Shown here piece after piece: positions 46,448 through 57,920 of a stretch of DNA of 64,000 nt (the first letter of the stretch is position 1; each line of letters begins with the position of its first letter). The notes under the pieces were generated by a model. That model searched no databases, had not been told where the DNA came from, and saw nothing but the letters and a program-made list of their open reading frames with translations. This DNA comes from Liquidambar formosana (Eukaryota; Streptophyta; Magnoliopsida; Saxifragales; Altingiaceae), in assembly GCA_039720395.1 (NCBI GenBank), contig CM077827.1, positions 15,539,615-15,603,614 on the forward strand. The letters run 5' to 3'. The position numbers and the translations under genes are program-made.

Positions 46448-46891
46448 GGACCTCCACTTCTTTTCCCTCCTTTTTATGTACTTTTGGACATGTATTTGAG
46501 CGCATAGGTGCGTTTGCACCTATTATCACTTTGTACTTGAACCCTTGGATGTTTTGAACTTACCATTGATTAGCAAGTTCTTTATTTTAGGCATGATTCT
46601 GGAATTGCATGATTGTATGCTGTGTTTTTTCTTGCTTTGGAGCTGCATACTGCAATTATGGCGATGATTGGATGTTGAGGGAGGCCGGGTGGGCCTTTGA
46701 AGGAGTTGACATATCCTTTTGAAGTGTACAGGTTCTATTTGCTATGCAGGATGTCTCTCATGTGAAGAAACTATCACGTTGTTGGAACAAATGGGCCCAT
46801 GGCCCATGGCAGCTTATCCACGCCTACTATATAGGCGTGGGTACCCAGCCCACTCACGCTGGTATGGTAGGCATGAGTGGGTTTCTCCTCG
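46448..46891 (+). other. Spacer between the two antisense genes, with hairpins
   Basis: No gene seen. Two hairpins lie just upstream of the next TATA box: CCACGCCTA/TAGGCGTGG (46818-46840) and an imperfect stem with CCCACTCACGC and GCATGAGTGGG arms (about 46850-46882). Confidence 0.6.
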
Positions 46892-46898
46892 TATAAAG
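46892..46898 (+). promoter_or_regulatory. Putative TATA box of the second antisense gene
   Basis: TATAAAG in CTCGTATAAAGTTGCC, about 120 bp upstream of ATG 47014. Confidence 0.5.
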
Positions 46899-47013
46899 TT
46901 GCCCGAAGCGGTGGACCATCTAGTACTCACCTCATTTGAAACAAAAATTCCAGAGAGCACTCCTGGAACTTCGAGGCTTCCCAAAGTTCTCATTTTCTCC
47001 AGTTAGGGGCCCT

Positions 47014-48536
47014 ATGGCCGGTGTTTCTACTCCCCGACTCTATCCTTACTCCCATGAGGGTTTGAAGAAGTGGGCACGTAGCTTCTCTTCTGAAGAGGTG
47101 AGTCATATTCGCCTTGTTTATGGAAATATTGTTCATTAGTAAAAGTAGATGTACATATTCCGCTGATGGAGGCTCTGATTAACCACTGGAATAGAGAGCA
47201 TGCTTGCTTTAGATTCAGCACTTGCGAAATGGTTCCTACTCTTGAGGAACTTGGGAGGTTGATGGGGTTGCCCCATAGTTATGATGACTTGATTGATCCC
47301 ATTGGCCAAGGAGGGAAGAATGCTTTGAGTGACCTGGTTGGAATTTGGCGGAACCATCTATCTTTGAAATCAGGGGGTGCTGGGACGACCCCCAAGTGTT
47401 CTCTGCGCTTCCTTCTGAGTTGTTTCGCTCACTCGGCAGGGTACGCGAATCATGAAGCAGTGTTCACTCGTGATGAGGAGCATTGGAAACAGAACCGTCC
47501 TTGAGTCTTTGCTTTGGCGGTGTATGGATTGGTTATATTTGCCTGCGAGCCAGGCCTCATTGATAGCAAAGTTAGTACTGTCGTGGATCAACTGGAGAGA
47601 GACAGGACCGTGATTCCGATGATCTTGAGTGAGATGATTCACTCCCTGCACTGTTGTAGTGTTGATGGTAGTAGTCCATTTCTAGGGTGCGCTGCTCTTC
47701 TCCAGGTATGGGTTCTAGAGCACTTGTTTCAATTCCAAACTATCCCTGTGGGTAGCTATTATCGAGAAGATTTGATTCACAATCATTTGTACGCCAGCAC
47801 TGTGGCACGGCCTTCCCTAGACATGGTCCAGTGGGAGTTGTTTCTGAGTGATCCCCCTTTTGAAGCGATTACATGGAAGATGAGTTGGCTGTGCCAGTGT
47901 GATGCCATCTGGAGCTGCGATGCAGGGTTCTTTGTCCCATTAGTCGGGCTGTATGGCATGTCTGCTTTCCTCCCACACCGAGTGCTTCATCAGTTCGGTA
48001 AAGTTCAGGGCATTCTAACTGCTATTGACATCTCGTCCTGGTTCTTCGACTTAGCTCCTTCCTCTGAGAAGAGAACTCGAGAGGCCATGAGGATGTGGGA
48101 AGGGAAAAACCACTATCCCATAGCATATGGTTATGATGTTGAGGGGTCCTTTGGGAACCAGTATGCGACTCGGGATTATCTGACCTAGGTGTCATACGGC
48201 TTTAGAGCTAACTTGGAGCTGTCGGGACCGTCTGCATCCCTATCTGTCAATCCATCATATAAAGATTTCCTTACCAACCAGCAAGTGCATTATGAGAGCA
48301 TTCGCCATAGTTGGTTGTCTGCCCAGCGGTCTCTAGAGAGTCAATATGCTGAGCTACAGACCGAGAAGGGTCGTTTGAGTGCCGAGCTCGAGTCATTGCG
48401 CACAGGTGTGCAAGAGACGGTGGCTGAGGCTGAGGAATTAACGCTGCCTGAATTATCGTCTGGCGATACTTCGACTCAGCGGCGCAAAGAGCACGGTTTC
48501 CTTGGTAAAATGCTAAAAAGGTTTCGTGGAGTTTGA
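47014..48536 (+). pseudogene. Antisense DUF7745-type gene of element 3 (frameshift and nonsense)
   Basis: Starts MAGVSTPRLYPYSHEG and leads into the domain INHWNREHACFRFSTCEMVPTL, the counterpart of FWDPQVHVFRFNYEELCPTM in element 1. A one-base frameshift lies near 47125-47139 (frame 1 ends at TAG 47137-47139). In-frame stops follow at 47502-47504 (TGA) and 48186-48188 (TAG); the frame then runs to 48536. The end is a coiled-coil-like stretch (HYESIRHSWLSAQRSLES...) and a basic tail. No introns seen, unlike the neighbour at 43755. The same gene class in the same antisense place in two diverged elements suggests an ancestral component. Function unknown. Confidence 0.72.
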
Positions 48537-49292
48537 TCCATGGACTGTTTCCTAACGCGTTCACCCTTTGTAGTTGCCAGGCTTTCTCTTTGAGTAGCTT
48601 TCTATTGCAAAACAAGCATTTGTATCTTTGTGCGCGTGTGATTTAGTGTGTGCTGCATGTGTTTTGCTTTATTTTGAAAAAGAAAAACTTTGCAAGCAAT
48701 AAATGTGTAAATTTCTACCTTTCAATTGCAATAGCTTCACTTGAATCCACTTGGCACTTTTTCACAGATTAGTTTGAGAACTTGAACTCATTAGACAGAC
48801 TCACAGTGCTGTGGACGTCCTGCGGCCGTCCTGTTTTAAGGGAATTTCAGCCATTAGAGCCTTGGTGAGTAGCAAACCATGAATAAGTAGTCACAGTCTT
48901 TAATCATCCCCGGTTTTGTGATCGAAAAGGAGTTCTGAGTGATGATGGATGCTAAGTGCTTTCCTCGAGCGGCATTTCTCCTAGTACTCAGTCTTTGTGA
49001 AGAAGGGAACTTGGATGTCATCCCTTTATATGAATCATTGCAACCTGTTGGAATCCCTTGATTGCTTTGAAACTGTTGGGGCGGAGACCATGGGAGCTGC
49101 CTTTTTGTTTTGTTTTGTTTTTTTTAACAGACTCCCGATTGAATGTGTCTCGCCCCAATCTTGATGGAATGGAGTGGTCGTAAAGCAAATGAATTCATTT
49201 TATGGAATCGACTTTGGCATTAATCTCAATTTCTTGATGACAGAAAAAGGGTTTTACAAATTCCTATCTCTTGACTGAATTTATTTTCATCC
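48537..49292 (+). other. Convergent spacer between antisense gene and integrase of element 3
   Basis: No gene seen. AATAAA at 48698-48703 lies about 160 bp past the antisense gene stop and could end its transcript. INT ends at 49293 on the other strand, so the transcripts converge. Confidence 0.55.
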
Positions 49293-50360
49293 TTAGGCAT
49301 AGTACCTTCGGATTGTGTCGGAGTTCACTGGGCCATAGAGCTCTTGACCATCCATCTCTATTAGTATGAGGGCTCCTCCTGAGAACGCCTTTTTCACGAC
49401 ATAAGGGCCATCATAGTTCAGAGCGAATTTTCCTTTGGGATCTTCTTGGTGAGACAGTCTCTTTTTAAGGACCAAGTCTCCTTTTCTGAATTGTTTGCCT
49501 CTCACTTTCTTGTTATAGGCTCTTGCCATTCTCCTATAGCAGCATTGGCTGTGACAAATGGCTCTCAATCTCTTTTCTTCGATCAAGTTAAGCTGGTCGT
49601 GTCGGGCCTTAGCCCATTCTGCTTCTTCGAGCTCTGTTTCCATTAGGATCTTGAGAGACGGTATTTCAACTTCAACCGAGAGCACTGCTTCCATCCTGTA
49701 GACCAAGGAATACGGAGTTGCCCCTGTGGACGTGCGAATAGAAGTGCGGTATGCCAACAGTGCATATGGTAGCATGTCATGCCAGTCATGGTAAGCGATA
49801 GTCATTTTCACGACTATCCTCTTGATGTTCTTGTTTGCTGCTTCTACCGCCCCATTCATCTGCGAGCGATAGGCTGTGGAATTGCATTGGTCGATCCTGA
49901 ATGTGCCACACAGTTCCCTCATCATGTCGTTGTTTAGGTTAGTGGCGTTATTGCTAATGATGCAGCTTGGGCTACTATATCTGGCGATGATTTTGCTTTT
50001 GATGAACTTGGTCACCACTTTCTTGGTTACGTTGGCGTACGATTCTGCCTCTACCCACTTGGTGAAGTAATCAATGGCCACTAGAATGAACTGGTGATCG
50101 TTTGAGGCTTTTGGGTTTATGCTGCCTATGACGTCCATGCCCCACATTGAAAATGGCCATGGAGTTGTTATGTTATTGAGGGGCAGCGTGGGTGCTTTCT
50201 CCTTCGCCACATAGACTTGGCATTGGTTGCATAAACGAGCAAACCTAACGTAGTCATTTTCCATGGTTGTCCAGTAATAACCCATCCGCATGATTTTTCG
50301 AGTTAGTATGAACCCGTTCATGTGGGCCCCACATTGTCCTACGTGAACCTCCTCGATGAG
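49293..50360 (-). pseudogene. int: Integrase of element 3
   Basis: Open from 50360 to 49293 (ATG at 50321). Zinc-binding CNQCQ, catalytic core WGMDVIG (first Asp present), second position IISNNATN (codon 49950-49952 is AAT, so the catalytic Asp is Asn) and NGAVEAANK (Glu present), then a GPY/F-type end (DGPYVVKKAFSGGALIL). The frame upstream is cut by TGA 50361-50363. This copy would be catalytically dead even if made. Confidence 0.87.
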
Positions 50361-51448
50361 TCAAGAAGCTTCTCGAGCGTCGACGCATTTAAGTAGTAAA
50401 GAGTCATAAGACCTCTTGTAAAGAGTATCACCATCCAGGAAGAATTGCATTGCCATCCTCCGAATGGTTCGTTTGTCGGTGTCTGTCACGGCTTCAAGGT
50501 ATTTCCTCTCCTTGATGAAGGCCATGATGTCTTGGTACCACGGTTTCCCATCAGGTTCTTCCTCCACCAAGATCTGCATGATGCTTTCTATTAGGCAGGT
50601 ATAGGCTGGGCTGTGCCTGACTGTGATTTTTACGGGATGTATGTCATGATCATCTGGGATGTTCATGAGGGAGGCCAGGGTGGCAAGTGCATCAGCGAAT
50701 TGGTTCCTGGACCTTGGCAGGTATTTGAATGTAATCTTACAGTACCTAATGATGAGTTCCGTGAGATATTGGTGGTATTTAACCAACTTCGGATCTTTCG
50801 TTTTCCAATCGCCCAATGTTTGACAGATGATGAGTGCAAAGTCTCCGTATACCTTGATATCTTAGATACCAAGATCTAATGCTGCTTGCAGACCCAGAAT
50901 GCATGCTTCGTATTCGGCCATATTGTTGGTGCATGAGAATCGGAGCTTGATGGAAAGTGGGAGATAAGTGCTCTGTGGTGATACAAGGATAGCCTCGATT
51001 CCTTGGCCTGTCATGTTAGCAGATCCATCGAAGTATAGCAGCTATTCAGGGTATTCTTCGAGTTCTTCTTCTGTAAAGTTCATCAAATCCTCATCTGGAA
51101 AGAATATTTGCATAGATTCGTAATCTGGCTGGGGCATTTCAGCTATCTGATCAGCAATAGCCTGCCCTTTCATGGCTTTCTGTGTGATGAATACTATGTC
51201 CAATTCTGTCAATAGCATCTACCACTGGCTATTCTAGCCGTAAGTGAAGGCTTTTCGAATACGTACTTGAGCGGATCCATGTGGGTGATAAGGTACGTAG
51301 TGAAATGGAATATGTTATGCTGTAGTTGATGCACCAACCAAGCCAAAGCACAACAAGTTTTCTCCAAAGCAGTGTACCTTGTTTTGTAATCTGTGAACTT
51401 CTTGCTTAGGTAGTAGATGGCCCTTTCTTTCCTTTTGGTTTCATCATG
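50361..51448 (-). pseudogene. pol: RNase H region of element 3
   Basis: Continues RT in pieces. The connection region has AIYYLSKKFTDYK, then a one-base frameshift near 51222-51232 with an adjoining TAG at 51219-51221 in the expected frame. The second RNase H follows (YFDGSAN, NNMAEYEAC, VYGDFALIICQ, SRNQFADALATLA), interrupted by TAG 51042-51044 and TAA 50872-50874, and ends at TGA 50361-50363 before integrase. The acidic residues are still readable. The longest intact piece is 50364-50816. Confidence 0.82.
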
Positions 51449-52751
51449 CTACCCCAGTATGCACCCTATGGAGGTCTCTAGAATAGTTAGGTACATGAGC
51501 AATGGTCTGCCCGGTGTTGGCGGTACCAGGACTGGTGGGTTGAGGAGATGCTCTTTGATCTTTTCAAAGGCTTGCTGGCATTCCATGGTCCATTTGATGG
51601 GCACGTCTTTCCTCAGTAGCTTGAAAATTGGTTCGCAAGTTGTAGTCAACTGAGAGATAAACCTGCTGATGTAATTGATTTTGCCCAGGAAACCTCTGAT
51701 CTCTTTCTGAGTTCTTGGTGTCAGCATGTCGATGATGGCTTTGGCTTTGGATGGATCGACCTCGATTCCTTCTTGGCTGATTATGAACCCCAGTAACTTG
51801 CCTGATGTAACCCCGAATATGCACTTGGCGAGGTTAAGATTGAGTTGATACTTACGAAGCCTTCGAAAAAGCTCCCGCAAGTCTGTCACATGGTCTTCTT
51901 CTTTCTGAGACTTGGTAATCATGTCATCTACATAAACCTCCAATTCTTTGTGCATCATGTCATGGAATAGGGTCGTTATGGCCCTCTGATAAGTTGTTCC
52001 TACGTTCTTCAACCCGAAGGGCATGACTTTGTAGCAGAAGGTTCCCCAGTGTGTAATGAAAGATGTCTTTTCCTGGTCGGATTCGGACATCTTGATCTGG
52101 TTGTATCTTGAGAAACCATCCATGAAGGAGAACATCTCATGCCCGGCAGTATTGTCCAGCAGTACGTCTATGTGTGGTAAAGGGAAATCATCTTTAGGGC
52201 TAGCCCGATTAAAATCTCTGTAATCGACACACATCCGGACCTTGCCATCTTTCTTTGGAACTGGCACTATGTTGGCAACCCATTCTAGGTAAGTAGCGAC
52301 TCTTAAGAATCCTGCTTCGAATTGCTTCATGACTTCTTCCCTGATCTTGAGCGACTATACTGGTTTCATTCTTCTAAGTTTCTGCTTGACTGGTTTGAAC
52401 TCAGGTTTCAGAAGCAACTGATGCTCCACAATGTCTGTGTCTAAACCTAACATGTCTTGGTACGACCAAGCGAACACGTCCTGGTATTCTGTTAAGAGAG
52501 ACGTGAGCTCTTTTTGCTGAGAGAGTGATAGATTGGAACCAATTCTGACTTCCTTAACACTACCTTTCATCCCAATGTTGATAACGATGGCCTCTTCTAG
52601 ATTGGGTTTTGGACAATTGTCGTATCGCTCGACCATTTCCAGTATTTCCTGCATCTCCTCCTCCTCATAATCATTTTCAGTAGCTGCATTGATCTCAGCC
52701 TCGAAGTCATGTCTAATGAGAGGGTTTTCTTGTTTATCTGTGTTATGGTGC
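51449..52751 (-). pseudogene. pol: Reverse transcriptase of element 3
   Basis: After the intron: acidic stretch (NDYEEEEMQEIL), DVFAWSYQDMLG, then TAG at 52355-52357 where related proteins have Trp. The RT core follows: VPKKDGKVRMCVDYRDFN, FMDGFSRYNQIKM, VMPFGLKNVGTTYQ and LEVYVDDMITKS with the catalytic box intact. It ends at TAG 51449-51451. Same domain order as element 1 but clearly diverged, so another family. Confidence 0.87.
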
Positions 52752-53024
52752 CTGTTTCATGGATTGTTCCTGAAGCACACGCATTTTATAGGCAAAAATT
52801 AAGAACACATTCCTTTCGAAGGAAAAACAAGATAATTGCAATGCATTAATCATCAAGTAAGGTACAGGTGATAATGCTCTTTTAAGGAAAGCATGAAGAT
52901 AGTTCGAAAATAAAATCACACGACATTTAAAAGAAAGATAGTGGTCTCCTGTGTGAAAGAAGTTGCCCCTGCTGGTGGGAGACCGTGAGCCAACAGGGGG
53001 TAATGCTGCTTGCAACCAATTTAC
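52752..53024 (-). other. Candidate PR-RT intron of element 3 (273 or 255 nt, phase 2)
   Basis: On the minus strand the donor GTAAATT begins at 53024 and supplies the TAA that closes the upstream frame. Acceptors: GAAACAG ending at 52752 (273 nt) or TGCTTCAG ending at 52770 (255 nt). Both lengths are multiples of three. With the first acceptor the frame is open into RT; with the second a TGA follows after three codons. The phase is the same as in element 1. Confidence 0.68.
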
Positions 53025-53780
53025 CCTAAGGAAGCCTGCCTCTTCATAGGGATAGGCACAGTAATCCAGTTGTGGAATTGCTCCCCGGTCTTTGCAACAT
53101 GGATGGAGTTGGTGGGTGGAATCACTGGAGATTCATCCACAGTAGTGACCTCAGCATCTTCGGAAAAGACCCACTTCAAGACTTCTTCTGGCACCTCACC
53201 ATAGTCAAAGGCTTCTTGGTAATCTCGAGACACCATTTGGCCTTGGTTTTCTTGCAGATCTTCCCTGATGTCTATTACGGGGATGGCGTTGTAGTGTTCT
53301 AAGAGGGCCAATTTCTTTTGTCTTCTCTTCTCCCTTTCCTGTTTCTTGTCCTACTTGGTCGGACGATATCCGAGTCCCCAAGTATCGATGGCCTGTGGTA
53401 GTTCTATTGGGTTTACAATCCCCTATAGTGTCTTCCCTAGTCCTTTTCCGGTCTCAAACCCATTTTTCACAAGGGTTCTAGCGATCATGAAGTAGTTTTC
53501 CTGAATCTCTTCCTTTCCTGGCATTGGTGCTCCTTATGGGACGTAAGTAGTGGGAACCACTTCGTAAGAGCTGAAGGATACCGGATTGTTCTCGATGTCG
53601 ATGTAGGGGATTGCTGAGGCATGGTAGATAGCATAATTATCTTCTACAAAGATCGTGACCAGGCAATCTTTTATCACATACTTGTTGCTTTGGTGGAGGC
53701 TCGAGGGGACCGCTCTAGCTAAATGAACCCAAGAACACCTGAGTAGGAAGTTGTAGGCAGTGGGTATGTCAAGGACTTGG
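53025..53780 (-). pseudogene. pro: Protease C-terminal part and G-patch domain of element 3
   Basis: Continues the protease from the far side of Copia 4 (LRCSWVHLARAVPSSLHQ matches the GRPWIHPAGAVPSSLHQ region of element 1). A G-patch-like stretch follows at about 53350-53500 (NGFETGKGLGKTL...GLGYRPTK), a domain known after some retroviral and plant retrotransposon proteases and thought to bind RNA. In-frame stops: TAA near 53540 and TAGs near 53426 and 53354. The last piece (53025-53311) is open up to the intron donor. Confidence 0.75.
53776..53780. repeat. Target-site duplication CTTGG, left copy
   Basis: Pairs with 62486-62490 on the other side of Copia 4. Confidence 0.95.
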
Positions 53781-54458
53781 TGTTAGGATTATGCCCTAGA
53801 GCCAATCATGGAGATGATTGTTTAGGGATTAGGAACAATCATTTGATTTCATTTATGTATGTCACATTTATTATTGATTTAATAAAAGGGCTTATTCTAT
53901 TATGTTTATATGCATAATTTATATTTACATAATATGTCCATGGAGTTAGAGTTGAGAATATGGAATTACAAAGAGTTGTAATTTTGAGACTATAGATATA
54001 TCTCTGTACTAAACTCCTAAAGCATTCCTAGTTGAAGGTTCACTATGATGGACAGTAATGAACCATAGGACTAGCACTTGTTAGGTTGACTCTATAGGAG
54101 GATAGCTAGTCTCAAGCTATTTGTGTGGAGACACTACAACCAACAAGTGGGTGCCTATTACAAGAATAGGTACACTGAATATGACCAAAGATATGAGATA
54201 AATTGAATGGAGTTTTATCCTGCCTATCAATCAGTTTCTCATTGTTATAGTGGTACAAGTAAACCTTAGACCTTGGATTCAATCTATTGGCTTGGATTGA
54301 ATCCTCTCAAAGACCATTAAAACTGTAAGTGTTCTAACCCTCTTCGTAGTTAGGGTTTGATTTTGTGTTATGCATAGTTAGATTCATGGGATTGGGAATC
54401 GTAGGAAAAATTTTTATATTCCGCCTTTGTATTTTTCCCTCTTGTTCGATTCCCAACA
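53781..54458 (+). repeat. 5' LTR of Copia 4, internally deleted and patched
   Basis: 678 bp instead of about 1650. Normal LTR sequence runs to CCTTAGACCT (54264-54273), then about 50 bp matching the Copia leader near 57064-57105, then LTR again from about GTAAGTGTTC (54325) to CCCAACA. Confidence 0.9.
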
Positions 54459-54459
54459 G

Positions 54460-54472
54460 TGGTATCAGAGCC
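54460..54472 (+). promoter_or_regulatory. Primer binding site of Copia 4
   Basis: TGGTATCAGAGCC, one base after the 5' LTR. Confidence 0.92.
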
Positions 54473-57400
54473 ATGATTATGCATAATACAAAATACATAT
54501 GGGCTGGTAATTATGGTGAAGTTGAATGATTCAAAAATCTGGAAAATTTTTTCTGCATAATTGGTTTTCCTCCATGGCTGAACCTAGGGTTTGGAACCCT
54601 AGGTCAATTCTCTTCTACTCCTCTTCTAATTGATGGTTAAGTGTATCCATGGATGCAATAGGTTGCATAGGGTTTGAGTTTGGAGAAGAAGAATAAGGAA
54701 ACTAGGGTTTTATAAAACTGTTATGAACAGTTTTCATGGTTGCCATGAAAAACCGTCATCTTGTTTTGCATGCCGAATTCAGAGTTCTTCTCCAAAATTT
54801 TCGAGCCATATATGGTTAGAAAGCTCTTCGAATAAGCTTTCCAACCCAACAAACGGTGCGTCAATCCGAGTTCTGTAGTGAAAGTTATGAAATTTTTACT
54901 ACAGGCTGTCTGGAAAGACAGTTTTGCTCGGGAATGATGCAATAGCCACAACTTTGAGTTATTGATGGAGATCAAAGGCATGGCAATGGTTGCCACCACT
55001 TGGGTTATGTTCTAGATATGGTAGGGAAAGGTTCCCAAGCATTTAGATGCATCATAATTGGATTAAGATGCTAGAACAGAAGGAAGAAGGAGAAGAACAC
55101 CATGGAGGCTGAATCTGGGTTTTAGAACCCTAAGGTTCTTGCAATTAATTCTAATAAAAGCTGCAGTATTTATGATGGAAGATCATTGTAGGATCATTAT
55201 ATATCATGTGTATATGATTTTCTTTAAGTTTCAAAAAGGTTTTGATGGAAAAAGATTCAAAAAGTTTGAAAATTTTTCATGAACAGCATAGCAGATTTTC
55301 TCTGCAGAAAAGTCATCAATGGAGTTTTGATTAGAACTTGAGTTAGGGAACTCCAAATTGCATGAAACCAATTGCATTAGTTTCCTAAGACATGTAGGAT
55401 ACTGAGAAAATTCGTTTGGTAGCCTAATTCATTCATCTTGCTGGGTTTTAAATCAATTTCTGACCATGGACAGTATGCTGTCAAATTCTGGGCAGCCTAC
55501 TGTTGTTTTAATTGTTTAGAACACTTGGTGATGATTTGATCATCCAAACCTCTTCTATTAGCTTATTATTTCATGTAGGGACATGATACCAAAGCTGGTT
55601 TCAATGGAGGAGTCGAATTGATAAGGTTTTAGAAGCTATTGTGACCTTGAAGGTCTGCAACAATGGCTCCAGCAATGGGTTTTGGAAACCCTGATTGTTC
55701 TTGATGATGGCAGCCACTTCCACCACTTCTCATGTGTCCAGAGGCTTGTCCCACACCCCTAGGATGTTCTCCCATGGCTAGCCATGGCCTCCCACAGTTG
55801 TTGGTGGCCATGGCAGCCTAGCCAAGCTCAGGCAGCCCCCTGGTAGTGACGGCTGCATAGAGTTAAGGATGAAACCCTAATTTTGAGTTAATGATGAAAC
55901 CCTAATTTCATTATGGCATTAATTAAACCCTAATTGGAATATTAATTACCTTAATTAAGAGTTAATGATTGGTCATTAAATGACCAATCATCGTTATTAA
56001 TTGTTAGGGCATAATTAATACCATTAATGATGTCTAGGGTTAGGGTTTTGATAACCCTAATTAGTGTAATTAATTAAGGGTAATAAATACCCTATTTGGC
56101 ATTAATTAAACCCTAATCCCTTTTATTAAATACCGTATGAACCTAGGGTTTTAATGATTGGACATTAAATGACCAATCATAAGGCATTTAATGATTAGGG
56201 CTTGCATTTAGGGTTTAGGGTTATGCATTTAGGGTTTAGGGTTTTAGGAAACCCTAATACAATAATTCATCATTTAATTGATTTTATTTAATTCCCATGT
56301 TAATTATTTAATTAATATTGATTAATTTTATAATATTTTAAATGGTTTAAAGTACAATTGGGGATTAAATTAAAATCTGGAAATTCTTAATTAAATGAAA
56401 TTGTTTTGTTTAATTAAGGAAACCCTAATATTGGATATTAGAGTTATTTTAGGAAACTTTACATGTTTTAAATTAATTTGATCAATTGAAACTGTAATGT
56501 CTTAAATGTTAAGACTTTATTTAATTCTGGATATTTTTGTTAAACCTAATAAGATTAGGATGCATTAATGAGATTAATGTAAATCATTCAAGAGCATTAC
56601 CATAATGCCCATATGTTTTAATGCTTACAGTTTTTCTTTACATTATGCAATGAGATTGTATGTATGTGTTTGGATGATGATTATGGACTATACCCTTTAA
56701 ACCAATTGTGATTGGCCGTCTTATGAATGGGTTGTAATAATTTTTCAAGAGTTGTAATTTTATTATGGTGATGTAATTTATTATTTGGGGCTTGCATGCC
56801 ACCTTCTTTCTCTCTCTATCATTCTCTTATGTACCCCACATTCCCCTTATGTATCCCTTTCTTTAAATTATGTAAATGTTATGTAATCGAGAGCGCACTA
56901 AGGAGCATGGTGGACTCAAAAGAGCATAGTAGAGCCCAACAAGCCAATGGTGGAGACCATCAAGCTCATGGAGGAATTGGAGGACTTGAAAGCTTAGAGA
57001 AGACTTTCAAGAATGCATGCATGTTTCCATTGAATGTTTTACGATCACCTACACCTACAATAGGCCTTGGATTCAATCTATTGGCTTGGATTGAATCTTC
57101 TTAAAGTCCATAATCATCATAGTGGGAGCTTTAATTTATGAGATAATTGTATTAGCTCCAATACCATAGTTTGGTATATGTTACCTATTCACTTAGGGAC
57201 TAATATCAAAATATGGTACTTTATATATGTTGATATATAATAGCATGCGATGTATGATTTATAATAGCATGAGATGTATGATTATAAATAGCATAATTTA
57301 TATGTTTAAATTTTGATACATAGGATGCATGTTAATTTGATGAGACCCTTTAAAACCCCTCTTATTTAATATTAAGTTGAAAATGGAGAAGTCATTAGGG

Positions 57401-57920
57401 AATGAATTCTTCATTGCCTTCCATCATTATAGGATCATCTAACGTCCCTTAATGTGGGTACCTGGCTGCAGACATGTAGGAGCTACCCATGTTAAAGACA
57501 TTACTTGAAACTATCACATATGAGATATCATGGGGTGCCTAAACTGGTATATACCAAGAAACTAACATGTGAGGTATATATTTGGCGAAACATACCTGTG
57601 TGAATGATGGGTTTAACTTAACTAGGGAAGTATTCCAAGAAACTAACATGTGAGGTGTATGTTCCCTAGAGGCAAAATGATTGGAACTTGCTTATGAAGC
57701 AATAGACAAAGAGTTGTCTTCTTATTGTGGGTTAGAAGTCAAGAAACTAACATGTGAGGCTTCTAGGTCACAGTGGGACCCCAATCCCCATTAGGAATGA
57801 GATTCCCGAATTCCATTAGAGGGTGTATGGAATTTGATAAAATAGTGGGAGGTACCATATGATTAAAGACCCAATCATTATGGATAAAAATGAAATCTAA
57901 TTCTTTGTTTATGTAGATTA
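54473..57920 (+). other. Untranslated leader of Copia 4
   Basis: Matches 13591-16601 in reverse. Contains the perfect palindrome (55965-55991), telomere-like TTTAGGG repeats (about 56205-56249) and three constant-loop stem-loops, for example TATATACC/GGTATATA (57548-57580). No gene. Confidence 0.8.
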
